A DNA stretch of 56,260 nt from an uncultured Prevotella sp. (GCA_900553285.1 USCX01000001.1:1-56260); one strand, 5' to 3'; shown: positions 8,082-16,961, counted from the first letter of the stretch. The notes: generated by a model from the letters alone, not told the origin. Program-made: numbers and translations.

Positions 8082-9282
8082 TTACATTCTCATAACGCCG
8101 TTTTTTCCCACAGAAGGTTCTTTCAGAGGATCGTATATATATGACCAAGCTGTCGCCATCAGAAGAGCTGGATTGTATGACAAGGTGTTGATTTATAAGC
8201 CAAAATCCATATTTGACAGGCGAAAGACTTATATATACGGTGGTTTCACAGTGCGCTTGTTCCCCCACATCCAAATGCCCTCATATATTCTGAACGGACT
8301 GTTGAACAAATTTAATGGCTTTTTGTTCACGCAAACTGTCAGAAAATCAGGTGTCGCAATAGACTCAGTCAGGGTGGCCCATGCACATGTTTCCACTTTC
8401 GCCGCTTGCGGACTTGCATTAAAAAAATACAATCACAAAATAAAAGTCCTTGTCCAACACCATGATAGAGACCCATTTACCATACGGAATGGAAAGTGGG
8501 CTAATAAAAGATGGAATGCCCGATTCCGGGCAAAGAGGAACATTTCTCTTTTTAATGCGGTGGACTGTCATGTGTCAATAAGCGAAGTCGTCGAAGACAA
8601 CTTGTTATCGTTTCCACAGCCAGGGAGATATGAACATTACGCTCCCTATCTTAGAGTACTGGAAAAGGTGAAAGAACTTCCTTCTATCTCACCTAAGCAT
8701 AGCATCATATTAAACAATGGCGTTGATTTATCAAAATTTCATCCTATCCCCCAAAATCATAAAGGTTTTGTCATAGGTTGCATCGGGAATTTTGTAGAAC
8801 TGAAAGACCAGATAACCCTCATAAAGGCGGTAGAACTATTGGTTAAAGCACGAAAGCAAACTGACATTCAGCTATTGCTAATAGGGACTGGTCCTTTGTT
8901 GAGCTCTTGTCAGCAATACGTAGTAGAGCATTCACTATATGCGAACATAGCGTTTAAGCCAGAAGTAGAGCATGGCAAACTCCCCAGATTCTATCATTCG
9001 CTTGACTTGTTTGTTCTCACAAGCTGTTATGAAGGCTTCGGATGCGTGTTTACGGAAGCTTACGCCTGCGGTGTTCCATTCATAACGTGCAGACACCAAG
9101 GAGCTGCGGAGTGTATTTGCGACCAAGAGGCGGACAAATGGCTCATTGATGAACACGATTTCGTCAAACTGTCTGAGCTGATTATGAAATATCGCGAGAA
9201 CAGATATGAACAGCATCTTTGCAAGGAATACGATATCGATAAACTGATACCGGAGTTTTTAAGATACATAGAGACACTTTGA
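8056..9282 (+). CDS. Glycosyltransferase family 4 protein
   Basis: 408 residues, GT-B fold. The N-terminal domain binds the acceptor (ITPFFPTEGSFRGSYIYDQ). The C-terminal Rossmann domain begins near 237 with FVIGCIGNFVELKDQ and carries LLIGTGPL and the E-x7-E motif EGFGCVFTE (Glu326, Glu334) that holds the nucleotide-sugar. A segment around residues 135-210 is longer than in most GT4 enzymes. The ATG lies inside the preceding gene, so translation is coupled. It is the last gene of the AT-rich segment; the polymerase gene starts 31 bases downstream. Retaining transferase; sugar unknown. Confidence 0.88.
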   Translation: MKSQKSCGSYILITPFFPTEGSFRGSYIYDQAVAIRRAGLYDKVLIYKPKSIFDRRKTYIYGGFTVRLFPHIQMPSYILNGLLNKFNGFLFTQTVRKSGVAIDSVRVAHAHVSTFAACGLALKKYNHKIKVLVQHHDRDPFTIRNGKWANKRWNARFRAKRNISLFNAVDCHVSISEVVEDNLLSFPQPGRYEHYAPYLRVLEKVKELPSISPKHSIILNNGVDLSKFHPIPQNHKGFVIGCIGNFVELKDQITLIKAVELLVKARKQTDIQLLLIGTGPLLSSCQQYVVEHSLYANIAFKPEVEHGKLPRFYHSLDLFVLTSCYEGFGCVFTEAYACGVPFITCRHQGAAECICDQEADKWLIDEHDFVKLSELIMKYRENRYEQHLCKEYDIDKLIPEFLRYIETL

Positions 9283-9313
9283 GGGTCGTCAGTAATACAA
9301 TATCAAAAGAGTT

Positions 9314-10522
9314 ATGACTAAGCAGTTGAGCAAAATAGTGGGCCTCGTATTTATACTGAATAATTTATCCTTTATGCCTGGCTTAGGCCCTGTCTTATAT
9401 GCCATAGTTACCTTGTCGTTAGTCATTCTGACAGCAAATAGTGGAAGGGTTTATGTTTCCGGCACGATGATGTGGCTGTATGCGGCCTGCCTGCTGAGCA
9501 TACTTGCTAACAATGTTCCCGCCTTTTTCAATCCATATCAGCGTTTCGCGCTGTTCTTTGTGATGACCCTTTTACTGTCACCGGCTTTGAAGTCAGACTC
9601 GCTGTCGAGTTTCAGATACAATCTGTTTTATGCCATTCTTTATTTTCTTAAATACGTGGTGCTCATCTCTTTTGTGCTTGGTTTGATGCATATGGGTTAT
9701 AACCGCCTCTATTTTCAAGGATTGGCGCGCCATTCCATGCTGCTAGGGCCTTTTGCGGCTTTGTGTACGCTGTATTGTGTGTGTAAGTTTTTGGGCGGAG
9801 GTCTTGAAAAGAAAGCAAAGATGTTCTATTCGGTACTCATGCTTGCCTCGTTGTATTGCCTCCTTCAAGCCGCTTCGCGAACCGCTTTCATTGCGTGTGC
9901 CATTTCCACGGTTGTCTTACTAACCGTTTACTATCGGAACAATCTGGGCCGGTATTTCAAGGTCGTTTTTACATTGGGAATAGTGCTCGCTTTGTCCTTC
10001 CCAGTCTGGAACCGATTTATGGACAAACTTGTAGAGAAAAACCAAGGCGATGTGACTTCGCTGTCGGTGGACTCGCGTGAAGCGCTGTGGAAAACTCGTG
10101 TAAAGGAGTTTAATTGCAGTCCAATCATTGGCATTGGCTTTTCAACTGTTGATATAGACAATAAGGAAGGAAGTACGTATAGTTCGGATGGAAAAGTAGA
10201 AACGGGAAGTTCTTGGTTATGCGTTTTGTCGATGACGGGGATTATGGGTTTTATCCCTATATGCCTTGTTTTTATCATGTCTTTTGTAAAGGTTTGGAAG
10301 ATGCTTGATTATGTTCCTCTGTTGAGTTGTTTTCTGATCGCTTTGCAGTGTTTCTGGATTCTTCACATGATGACGGAAGGCTACGTTTATGCCGGCGGGA
10401 GTTCGTTGTTCTTCTGTCTGTGGCTTCTGCTTGGTGTCATGAGTGGCTTGCCGGACGACGTAGAACTGGCTGACAGCTATCAGGATATATTCTTCAAACG
10501 AGATGCGGAATTATGCGCATAG
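9314..10522 (+). CDS. wzy: Wzy-type O-antigen/capsule polymerase
   Basis: 402 residues with about 10-11 hydrophobic helices. The layout suits O-antigen polymerases: short loops at the N-terminal half, a run LLQAASRTAFIACAISTVVLL, then a larger outward loop (about residues 235-300) containing DSREALWKTRVKEF and IIGIGFSTVDID, which is the Wzy_C/O-antigen ligase signature region. It joins repeat units in the periplasm after Wzx has flipped them. An O-antigen ligase cannot be excluded, because the two share this fold, but the locus has only this one candidate and needs a polymerase. It overlaps the next gene by 10 bases. Confidence 0.82.
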   Translation: MTKQLSKIVGLVFILNNLSFMPGLGPVLYAIVTLSLVILTANSGRVYVSGTMMWLYAACLLSILANNVPAFFNPYQRFALFFVMTLLLSPALKSDSLSSFRYNLFYAILYFLKYVVLISFVLGLMHMGYNRLYFQGLARHSMLLGPFAALCTLYCVCKFLGGGLEKKAKMFYSVLMLASLYCLLQAASRTAFIACAISTVVLLTVYYRNNLGRYFKVVFTLGIVLALSFPVWNRFMDKLVEKNQGDVTSLSVDSREALWKTRVKEFNCSPIIGIGFSTVDIDNKEGSTYSSDGKVETGSSWLCVLSMTGIMGFIPICLVFIMSFVKVWKMLDYVPLLSCFLIALQCFWILHMMTEGYVYAGGSSLFFCLWLLLGVMSGLPDDVELADSYQDIFFKRDAELCA

Positions 10523-11670
10523 TTTTCTTTTCTGTGGTCCTCAACCACCATCAGGCACCGGTGGCCGATGCACTGTGGAGATTGTGTGACAGGCAATATA
10601 CTTTTGTTGAGCTGACGCCTCTTGCCGATGCCAAGGGGGCAGTTTCGGACTATTCGCAGCGCCCTTACTTGCTGCGTGCATGGGAGAGCGATAAAGCTTA
10701 CGCTAAGGCGATGGAACTTGCGAAAACTGCCGCAGTGTGCGTTTTTTCTGGCGTTGCTTCCCTTCCTTTTGAGACGGCGAGAATGAGGCTCGGCCGACTG
10801 AGTTTTGATATGGGTGAACGCTGGCTGAAACGCGGATGGAAAAGTCTATTGTCACCGAACCTGCTCAAGTGGCGTCTTGCTTATACGTTGGGCGGTTGGG
10901 GGCGAAAACCGCTCTACAAACTTTGTTGCTCGGCTTTCTGTGCAGCGGACCATTATAGACTGCATACGTTCAGAAACAAGTGCTATAAATGGGGCTATTT
11001 TACGAGCGTAGCGAAAAATTGTGTTGAAGCATTCCCGGATGTTCCAATACCACTTATGTGGTGTTCAAGATATTTGGTGTTAAAACATCCGGAGTTGCCA
11101 GTGCTCATGGCCCACAGGCTCAGACGTCAAGGTTATCGCTTCCGGCTTGATATGTATGGAAGTGGGCCGTATGAGGGCGCTACGCAACAACTTGCTAAGA
11201 AACTTGGAGTGGACGACGTCGTTCGTTTTGTAGGTGTAAAGCCTAACGACGAATTGTTGTCGGATATGCGCAGGCATGAGATATTTCTTTTCACGAGCGA
11301 CCGGAACGAGGGGTGGGGAGTCGTGGCGAATGAGAGTATGGCCAACGGGTGTGTGTTGGTTGCGAGTGACGGTATAGGCAGTTCGCGGTATTTGGTGGAG
11401 GACGGACAGACAGGCTTGTTGTTCCGTAGTCCTCTGGTTTCGAGCGGAATTGCTCATCCAGACAGTGCCGCTTTGGATTCGTTGTGTGAGAAAGTCGCGT
11501 ATTTACTTAGGCACTCCGCTGAACGGCGTGCAATGCGTCAGCGTTCGTTGTCATTGATGCAAAACGTATGGAATCCGCAAGTCGCGGCAGAACGGCTGCT
11601 TGTTTTGATTGACCTGTTACAAGCAGATAAGGATACAATTTACGAGAATGGTCCTTGTTCCAAGGCTTAA
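10513..11670 (+). CDS. Glycosyltransferase family 4 protein
   Basis: 385 residues. Compared with other GT4 enzymes the N-terminal half is divergent, with a Cys-rich stretch (KLCCSAFCAADHY, about 137-148) and a PIPLMWCSRYLVLKHPE linker where the C-terminal domain starts. The C-terminal domain shows LDMYGSGPYE, RFVGVKPNDEL and the donor motif EGWGVVANE (Glu266, Glu274). The start overlaps the end of wzy by 10 bases. GC content is near the chromosomal level. Sugar unknown. Confidence 0.85.
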   Translation: MRIVFFSVVLNHHQAPVADALWRLCDRQYTFVELTPLADAKGAVSDYSQRPYLLRAWESDKAYAKAMELAKTAAVCVFSGVASLPFETARMRLGRLSFDMGERWLKRGWKSLLSPNLLKWRLAYTLGGWGRKPLYKLCCSAFCAADHYRLHTFRNKCYKWGYFTSVAKNCVEAFPDVPIPLMWCSRYLVLKHPELPVLMAHRLRRQGYRFRLDMYGSGPYEGATQQLAKKLGVDDVVRFVGVKPNDELLSDMRRHEIFLFTSDRNEGWGVVANESMANGCVLVASDGIGSSRYLVEDGQTGLLFRSPLVSSGIAHPDSAALDSLCEKVAYLLRHSAERRAMRQRSLSLMQNVWNPQVAAERLLVLIDLLQADKDTIYENGPCSKA

Positions 11671-11677
11671 CGATAAT

Positions 11678-12835
11678 ATGATTGAGATGAGAATTCTTCA
11701 AACCATTGCAGGCTTGTCGACTCATAGCGGTGGCACCTCCACCTGCACTTATGACTTGCTGAAAGCTTTGCATGAAATCGGTTGTGATGTGGACTTGATG
11801 ACACTTGCGAGCGACGACATGCTCGGAAACGGTGAGAAATGGATAAAAGCCTTATACGACGATGCCATAACTCCCTATGGTTATTCACGCAATATAAATC
11901 GTTTTTTGCAGCAGAGCGATTATGATATTTATCATACCAACGGAATGTGGATGCATTGTAACCACGCCACTTGTTCGGTGGCGCGTCGCAAGAGGAGACC
12001 TTACGTTCTCACGCCCCACGGAATGCTTTACCCTGATGCTCTGCGCCGTTCTTATTGGAAAAAATGGCCGCTTGTCAAGCTCTTTTTTGAGAACGATGTG
12101 CGTCGGGCCTGTTGTCTGCATGTCACGTGCAAGGCCGAGATGGACAATGTGCGTGCGTTTGGTTATCGTGGTCTGGTGGCCGTCATTCCTAATCCGGCCA
12201 ATCTTCCGGATTATTTGGAAGAGATAGCGTCAGGCAAGCCCCGTTTAATAGGAGGCGGCCTTCCAAGGACGTTTGGCTTTCTCGGGAGGTTACATCCCAT
12301 AAAGAAAGTTGAGAACCTTCTTTATGGGATAGCTTTGCTGCCTCGCGACGCAGAATTCGAACTCGTGATTATGGGTAAAGGTGACAACGGTTACGAGCAC
12401 TTTCTGCGTGGAGAAGTTGAAAGGCTAGGGTTGGAGCGTAGAGTGAGATTTCGAGGGTTTGTTTACGGTCGCGATAAGTATGAACAACTTGTGCGTTTGT
12501 CGTGTCTTTTCGTGCCAAGTGATTTTGAGAACTTTGGCATGATTGTGACCGAATCTCTTGCTGTGGGAACGCCTGTCATGGCGAGCCTCGGTACCCCGTG
12601 GGAAGAACTGAATGAAGCAGGATGCGGATGGTGGACAGAACGTACGCCTGAAAACATCGCTCGTGTGATGAAGCAAGTGCTCGAAATGCCAGCATCGGAA
12701 TTGCTAGATATGGGCATCGCTGGGCGGACTTTGGTCGCTGAGAAATATGCGGCTTCCAAGGTGGCTCAAATGATGCGCCAGCTTTACGAGTGGATATTGA
12801 CAGGAGGAACTAAACCAGACTTTGTGTATGAATGA
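11678..12835 (+). CDS. Glycosyltransferase family 4 protein
   Basis: 385 residues from the ATG at 11678. The open frame extends back to 11609 inside the previous gene, but those residues do not look like a GT start, whereas MRILQTIAGLSTHSGGTS at 11687 is the usual N-terminal glycine-rich loop. TPHGMLYPDALRRS (112-125) and the C-terminal FLGRLHPIKKVENL, IMGKGDNGYE and donor motif ENFGMIVTE (Glu284, Glu292) are typical. Many GT4 enzymes with THGML and HPIKK are mannosyl- or fucosyltransferases, but that is only a hint. Its last 8 bases overlap the start of the next gene. Confidence 0.88.
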   Translation: MIEMRILQTIAGLSTHSGGTSTCTYDLLKALHEIGCDVDLMTLASDDMLGNGEKWIKALYDDAITPYGYSRNINRFLQQSDYDIYHTNGMWMHCNHATCSVARRKRRPYVLTPHGMLYPDALRRSYWKKWPLVKLFFENDVRRACCLHVTCKAEMDNVRAFGYRGLVAVIPNPANLPDYLEEIASGKPRLIGGGLPRTFGFLGRLHPIKKVENLLYGIALLPRDAEFELVIMGKGDNGYEHFLRGEVERLGLERRVRFRGFVYGRDKYEQLVRLSCLFVPSDFENFGMIVTESLAVGTPVMASLGTPWEELNEAGCGWWTERTPENIARVMKQVLEMPASELLDMGIAGRTLVAEKYAASKVAQMMRQLYEWILTGGTKPDFVYE

Positions 12836-13382
12836 GACAAAGATTGATCTGTCCAAGTATCATAATGCTTTGAGCCGCAAGAACCAAATTATTCGTATGC
12901 TGTGGACTGTGGTGTGGAGCATCTTTGCTCGACCGTTGCCTCGCAGTGTGGGTAACGGGTGGAAGCGGTTCTTGCTTCGCCTGTTTGGAGCGAGGATTGC
13001 ACAGACGGCAATAGTCTATTCTTCGGCTAGGGTGTATTATCCTGCCAATCTTGTGATGGGGGATTATTCGTGTTTAGCCTCTGATGTAGACTGCTATAAC
13101 GTAGCACAAGTAACCATCGGGGAGAATACTACTGTTTCGCAAGCAGCATTTCTCTGTACGGCAAGTCATGACATAACCAATCCGTTGAACCCGCTTATCA
13201 CAGCTCCGATCACGATAGGAGACCAAGCATGGATAGCTGCCGGGGCATTCGTCGGCATGGGAGTTACTATCGGCCAAGGAGCCGTAGTCGGTGCGCGGGC
13301 TGCTGTGTTTAAGAACGTCGACTCTTGGACGGTGGTAGGAGGGAATCCTGCAAAGTTTATTAAAAAGCGAATACTGAGATAA
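12828..13382 (+). CDS. WcaF-type hexapeptide-repeat acetyltransferase (intact copy)
   Basis: 184 residues from the ATG at 12828; the TTG two codons earlier is less likely. A short helical N-terminus ends with GWKRFLLRLFGARI, a feature of the WcaF/NodL branch of left-handed beta-helix acetyltransferases. Repeats of hexapeptide type follow (VTIGENTTVSQ, ITIGDQAWIAAG, VTIGQGAVVG). The likely catalytic His is in TASHDITNP, and VVGGNPAKFIKKR closes the protein. It would transfer acetyl from acetyl-CoA to a sugar of the repeat unit. The next gene, two bases on, is a paralogue of the same length that is frame-broken in this sequence. Confidence 0.88.
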   Translation: MNETKIDLSKYHNALSRKNQIIRMLWTVVWSIFARPLPRSVGNGWKRFLLRLFGARIAQTAIVYSSARVYYPANLVMGDYSCLASDVDCYNVAQVTIGENTTVSQAAFLCTASHDITNPLNPLITAPITIGDQAWIAAGAFVGMGVTIGQGAVVGARAAVFKNVDSWTVVGGNPAKFIKKRILR

Positions 13383-13384
13383 CT

Positions 13385-13940
13385 ATGGCTATTTTCAATC
13401 CCGTACAAACGAATACCATGCCAAAGAAGGATAAAATGAAGAACTTGGCATGGAAAGTTGTGAACAATACGATGTTCAGATTTACCCCCCCCCTATTGGG
13501 CTTTTTTTAGGAAATGGAGAGTTCTGTTGGTCAGATGCTTTGGTGGAAAAATTGATTGGAAAGCTTCGCTGCATCCGACAGCTGTAATCGATTATCCGTG
13601 GAATTTGCGAATGGGTGCGAAGTCTTCCTTGGGCGAAAGGTGTTGGGTATATGCAATGGCCGATATATCCATAGGTGAGTTTTCTTGTATAGGCAAGGAT
13701 GTGTACTTGCTTACGGGAAGCCATGACATCACACATCACACATTTGACCTGATTACTAAACCCATTACCATCGGTGACGGATGCTGGCTTGCTACTTCGT
13801 CTACCATATTACCTGGCGTCTCTATTGGTGATTATAGTGTGGTTGCTGCTGGTTCGGTGGTCGTGAAATCCATAGAAGCCCATAGCGTCGTTGGCGGCAA
13901 TCCGGCCAAGTTCATCAGAAAGCGCATTATTGAGGAATAA
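13385..13940 (+). CDS. WcaF-type hexapeptide acetyltransferase, out of frame at a C9 run (probable phase-OFF paralogue)
   Basis: An ATG at 13385, two bases after the upstream acetyltransferase, opens a frame (MAIFNPVQTN... KVVNNTMFRFTPP) that stops at 13510. A second frame starting about 13527 carries the hexapeptide domain: FGGKIDWKASLHPTA, GSHDITHHTF, ITIGDGCWLATSS, VVGGNPAKFIRKR. Removing one C from the nine at 13485-13493 joins them through RFTPPYWAFFRKWRVLLVRC, exactly the helical collar expected for WcaF proteins. That gives 184 residues, the same as the paralogue. As written, only a 41-residue stub is made from the first ATG. Translation from the internal ATG at 13527 would lack the N-terminal helix. 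An error or decay is the alternative. Confidence 0.85.
13485..13493 (+). repeat. C9 homopolymer that breaks the second WcaF-type acetyltransferase
   Basis: Nine consecutive C, followed 8 bases later by T7 (13502-13508). With 8 C (or 6 T) the acetyltransferase is a single open frame from 13385 to 13940. Together with the G8 at 4540 these are the only G or C runs of 7 or more that I found in the window. Confidence 0.8.
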
Positions 13941-14016
13941 TCCTCTTTTCAAAACTTTTAATCGGTTTGTACCGGAATGAGATCCATTATGGGTACAGCT
14001 ATATCGTTCTTTTCTT

Positions 14017-14919
14017 ATGCTTGACCTTTCTGTCATTATTCTTACCTACAATGAAGAAATTCACATCCGGCGGTGCTTGGAGAATGTCGCATTGTTTGCC
14101 AAGGCAATTTATGTAGTGGACTGTTTTTCCACGGACAAGACAGTGGAAATAGCCCAATCTCTCGGCGCGAAGGTAGTAGCACACAAATGGCCAGGCAATC
14201 AGGCCGAGCAATTCAATTGGGCGTTGGCCCATCTGCCTATTTCCACTGCGTGGGTGTTGCGCCTCGATGCCGACGAATATCTCCTGCCCGAATTGGTGCA
14301 GGAACTGCAAGAGAAGTTGCCCTCGCTGCCCAGCGACGTGACGGGCATCATCTTCAAGCGGCGTCACATCTTCATGGGCCAATGGATGAAACGGGGCATC
14401 TATCCCGTGAAACTCCTGCGGGCTTTCCGTTTCGGCAAGGGGATGTGCGAGCAACGGCTGATGGACGAGCACATCCAACTCTCCGAAGGCCGGGCCGTAG
14501 AGTTTGAGCACGACTTCTGCGACCACAACCTGAACAATTTGTCGTGGTTTTGCCACAAGCACGTGAACTATGCCATCCGTGAGGCGGTAGAACTGCTCGA
14601 TATAGAATTTGATTTGACCGGTTCGTCCAAGACGGATTCAGAGTTGAACACCAGTCCGCAAGCTTTGACGAAACGTATGGAGAAGCATAAGTATGCTCAG
14701 TTACCGCTGTTCTGGCGGTCGTTCGCCTACTTCTGTTACCGCTATTTTATAAAGTGGGGGATTCTTGACGGGCGTGAGGGCTTCTTATGGCATTTCTTGC
14801 AAGGCTGGTGGTACAGGACGCTGGTCGATGCTAAGGTTTTCGAGATAAAGAAACAGTGCGGTCATGACTCCGAAAAGATAAAGACATTGTTGAAGCGTGA
14901 TTATAATATCACGTTGTAA
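14017..14919 (+). CDS. Glycosyltransferase family 2 protein (WaaE/KdtX-like)
   Basis: 300 residues. SVIILTYNEEIHIRRCLENV at the N-terminus, VVDCFSTDKTVEIA and RLDADEYL (83-89, metal Asp84/Asp86) place it in the GT2 branch that includes the LPS core beta-glucosyltransferase WaaE/KdtX. The sequence AHKWPGNQAEQFNWAL is typical of that branch. The C-terminal region (RSFAYFCYRYFIKWGILDG) is amphipathic and probably lies on the membrane. It follows the acetyltransferase after 76 bases and has GC content near that of the chromosome, so it may belong to the older, fixed part of the locus. Confidence 0.87.
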   Translation: MLDLSVIILTYNEEIHIRRCLENVALFAKAIYVVDCFSTDKTVEIAQSLGAKVVAHKWPGNQAEQFNWALAHLPISTAWVLRLDADEYLLPELVQELQEKLPSLPSDVTGIIFKRRHIFMGQWMKRGIYPVKLLRAFRFGKGMCEQRLMDEHIQLSEGRAVEFEHDFCDHNLNNLSWFCHKHVNYAIREAVELLDIEFDLTGSSKTDSELNTSPQALTKRMEKHKYAQLPLFWRSFAYFCYRYFIKWGILDGREGFLWHFLQGWWYRTLVDAKVFEIKKQCGHDSEKIKTLLKRDYNITL

Positions 14920-15063
14920 CCTCTGTCTGAATGTTTGCCGGGATCTCCCTTCCTTCTTGTCTGAGGACAAACATGGTGAGGCACGATTGAGATTCTCGCT
15001 ATTCTTGCTTGTCCACCGAGGGCCGGTCTTGCTACCATTTGCTGATTTCACATCAACTGATTT

Positions 15064-15858
15064 ATGAAAATATCTGTCATCACCGCCACTTACAACAGCG
15101 GTGCCACTCTCCGCGATACGTTGGAAAGCGTGTTGAGGCAAAGCTTCCGTGACTTCGAACACATCGTGGTTGATGGAGAGTCCAAAGACAACACGCTCGA
15201 CATCGTACGGGAATATGAGCCGCGCTATGATGGCCGTTTGCGATGGGTCAGCGAGTCGGACAAGGGCCTTTATGATGCGATGAACAAGGGTATCCGCATG
15301 GCTGCGGGCGACGTGATAGGCATCCTCAATTCGGACGACTTTTATACCTCCAACGACGTATTGGAGTGCGTGGCAAAGACGATGGCTACACCAGATGTGG
15401 ATGCCGTGTACGGCGACATACATTTCGTGCGCGATGGCGACTTGTCGCGGTGTATCCGCTATTACACCTCCCGCCCATTCCGCCGCAGCTGGATGCGTTT
15501 CGGCTTCATGCCCGCCCACCCTTCGTTCTATTGCCGCAAAGCGGTCTACGAAAAATACGGCGTCTTCGACCTGTCCTACAAGGTAGCTGCGGACTTCGAG
15601 AACCTGCTGCGACTGATATTCGTCCACCGCATCAGTACCCGATATCTACACAAGGACTTCGTGACCATGCGCACGGGCGGGGCTTCCACCTCAGGGCTAT
15701 GCAGCCATGAGCAAATCATGTACGAACACTTGCGTGCCCTGAAACATAATAGCATCTATTCCAACCTGTTCTTCCTCGGGCTGCGCTACCCTTATAAAAT
15801 AGGCGAGATTCTTATGACAAGAATCAACAATATATTCAAACGTCACGACCGAGGATAG
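15064..15858 (+). CDS. Glycosyltransferase family 2 protein (WcaE-like)
   Basis: 264 residues. MKISVITATYNSGATLRDTLESV and VVDGESKDNTLDIV are the N-terminal GT2 motifs, followed by SESDKGLYDAMNKGI and GILNSDDFY (Asp91, Asp92). This pattern is close to colanic acid WcaE and other locus-end transferases. PAHPSFYCRKAVYEKYG and VAADFENLLR suit the acceptor side. It is the last recognisable gene of the polysaccharide locus and sits 144 bases downstream of the previous transferase. Donor and acceptor are unknown. Confidence 0.88.
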   Translation: MKISVITATYNSGATLRDTLESVLRQSFRDFEHIVVDGESKDNTLDIVREYEPRYDGRLRWVSESDKGLYDAMNKGIRMAAGDVIGILNSDDFYTSNDVLECVAKTMATPDVDAVYGDIHFVRDGDLSRCIRYYTSRPFRRSWMRFGFMPAHPSFYCRKAVYEKYGVFDLSYKVAADFENLLRLIFVHRISTRYLHKDFVTMRTGGASTSGLCSHEQIMYEHLRALKHNSIYSNLFFLGLRYPYKIGEILMTRINNIFKRHDRG

Positions 15859-16838
15859 CTTGAATGTTTGCCGCCACAGAACGAGGATTATCCTGTCAAG
15901 TTGTTATAGGAAACATAGGGAAGGGATGTGTGAGTTCGTTCTTTGGTGGAACGTTTCTGTATCATGATTAGGAAAAGCATCAGTCACTCAGCGCATCTGC
16001 ATGGGGATGAGGCCTTGGCTTCTGTGAGTGTGGCTGGTCTTTCCGTGTAGGTCGGGAAAACGGAAAGAGGCTGTTAGTACCGTGTGAGTATATCAATAAA
16101 AGGAGCAGGATTTTTTAGTAGAGTCCGTCGTCTGTCTGTAACTTGTCGAGGTGCAGATGGACGACGGACGTTCGTAATGAATCCGCTTAACCATAGTCGG
16201 CGCGTCGTGACTTTACTTGGTCATCGAGGTGGTGAAGCGAATGGAGAGCTTCCCTTTTAAAGGGTACGTGCTCGGGTAAGAGCGTGTGGCAACATGGCCA
16301 GGAACGGAGAGCACGCTGGAACGCGCCGTTCGCCCGATGGAGGGAAGGACTGTCACTACTGATAGGATTTCTTGTCACTGCACATAGAAAACTCAGTCAC
16401 TGCATGCCAGAAAGTCGTCGTAAGGACTTTTTATGATGCCCGTTGTTACGGCGGGGCGTACCCACTTTTGCTAATTTTTGCTCCATCATCCCGTAATGTC
16501 GTTTTTAGATGACGTGTACTTTCTGTCGGCGCTTTAGGATTTTCTATTGCGTTGAAAGAAAATTCTATCACGTTGACGGTTTTTGCGCTCCGGGCGTGTG
16601 GAGGCGTGATACTCCTGCGTTTAGGCGTTCTCATAGAGGGTGGTTCCCGAAGCGTGATGCTGGTCGAGGGTATGATTGGCATTTTATATCCGCAATTGTA
16701 TGTTTAAGACGCCTGTTTCCGTATGGCCAATCCAGAGTGGCAAAACGGCAAGAGACGTGCATCACCGTTATCGCTATTTGCCGGACTTTCGCGGTCGTGT
16801 GAAAGTATTGAGAAATGGGGCAGTTGTGATTATCTGAC
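15859..16838. other. About 1 kb without a convincing gene
   Basis: No open frame here has family-like content on either strand, and all are under 100 codons. What can be seen: a 13-base repeat (15861-15873) shared with 14928-14940, an inverted repeat at 16123-16169, and a weak hairpin with a T-run at 16411-16432. I did not recognise tmRNA, RNase P or SRP RNA signatures. Confidence 0.6.
16123..16169. repeat. Inverted repeat able to form a long hairpin
   Basis: GTCCGTCGTC (16123-16132) is matched exactly by GACGACGGAC (16160-16169), and TCTG/CAGA extends the stem after a two-base mismatch. No T-run follows on either side, so it is not a clear terminator. It could be part of an unrecognised RNA or a protein-binding site in the gene-free stretch. 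Confidence 0.5.
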
Positions 16839-16869
16839 AAAAAGCCCTTGCGCCAGACGAGCGTAAGGG
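16839..16869 (-). terminator. Rho-independent terminator of tRNA-Arg
   Basis: Read on the minus strand, CCCTTACGC pairs with GCGCAAGGG (one mismatch, loop of 7) and is followed by five T. It begins a few bases after the tRNA 3' end. Confidence 0.7.
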
Positions 16870-16876
16870 TAAATCG

Positions 16877-16951
16877 TGATTCCGCAGGGGTTCGAACCCT
16901 GGACCCACGCCTTAGAAGGGCGTTGCTCTAATCCAACTGAGCTACGGAACC
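16877..16951 (-). tRNA. tRNA-Arg (anticodon TCT)
   Basis: 75 bases. The acceptor GGTTCCG pairs with CGGAATC (one G-T). The D arm is GCTCAGTTGGATTAGAGC, the anticodon stem ACGCC/GGCGT encloses loop CTTCTAA, and the T arm has GGTTCGAACC. CCA is not encoded. A promoter of Bacteroidota type lies just upstream, overlapping the 3' end of menD. Confidence 0.95.
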
Positions 16952-16961
16952 GAACCGATTG

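Noticed and set aside
600..15858. Invertible promoters and UpxY/UpxZ-type regulators, typical of Bacteroides capsule loci
   Set aside because: The left part of the locus is missing at the window edge. No paired inverted repeats flanking a promoter and no such regulator gene were found in what is present.
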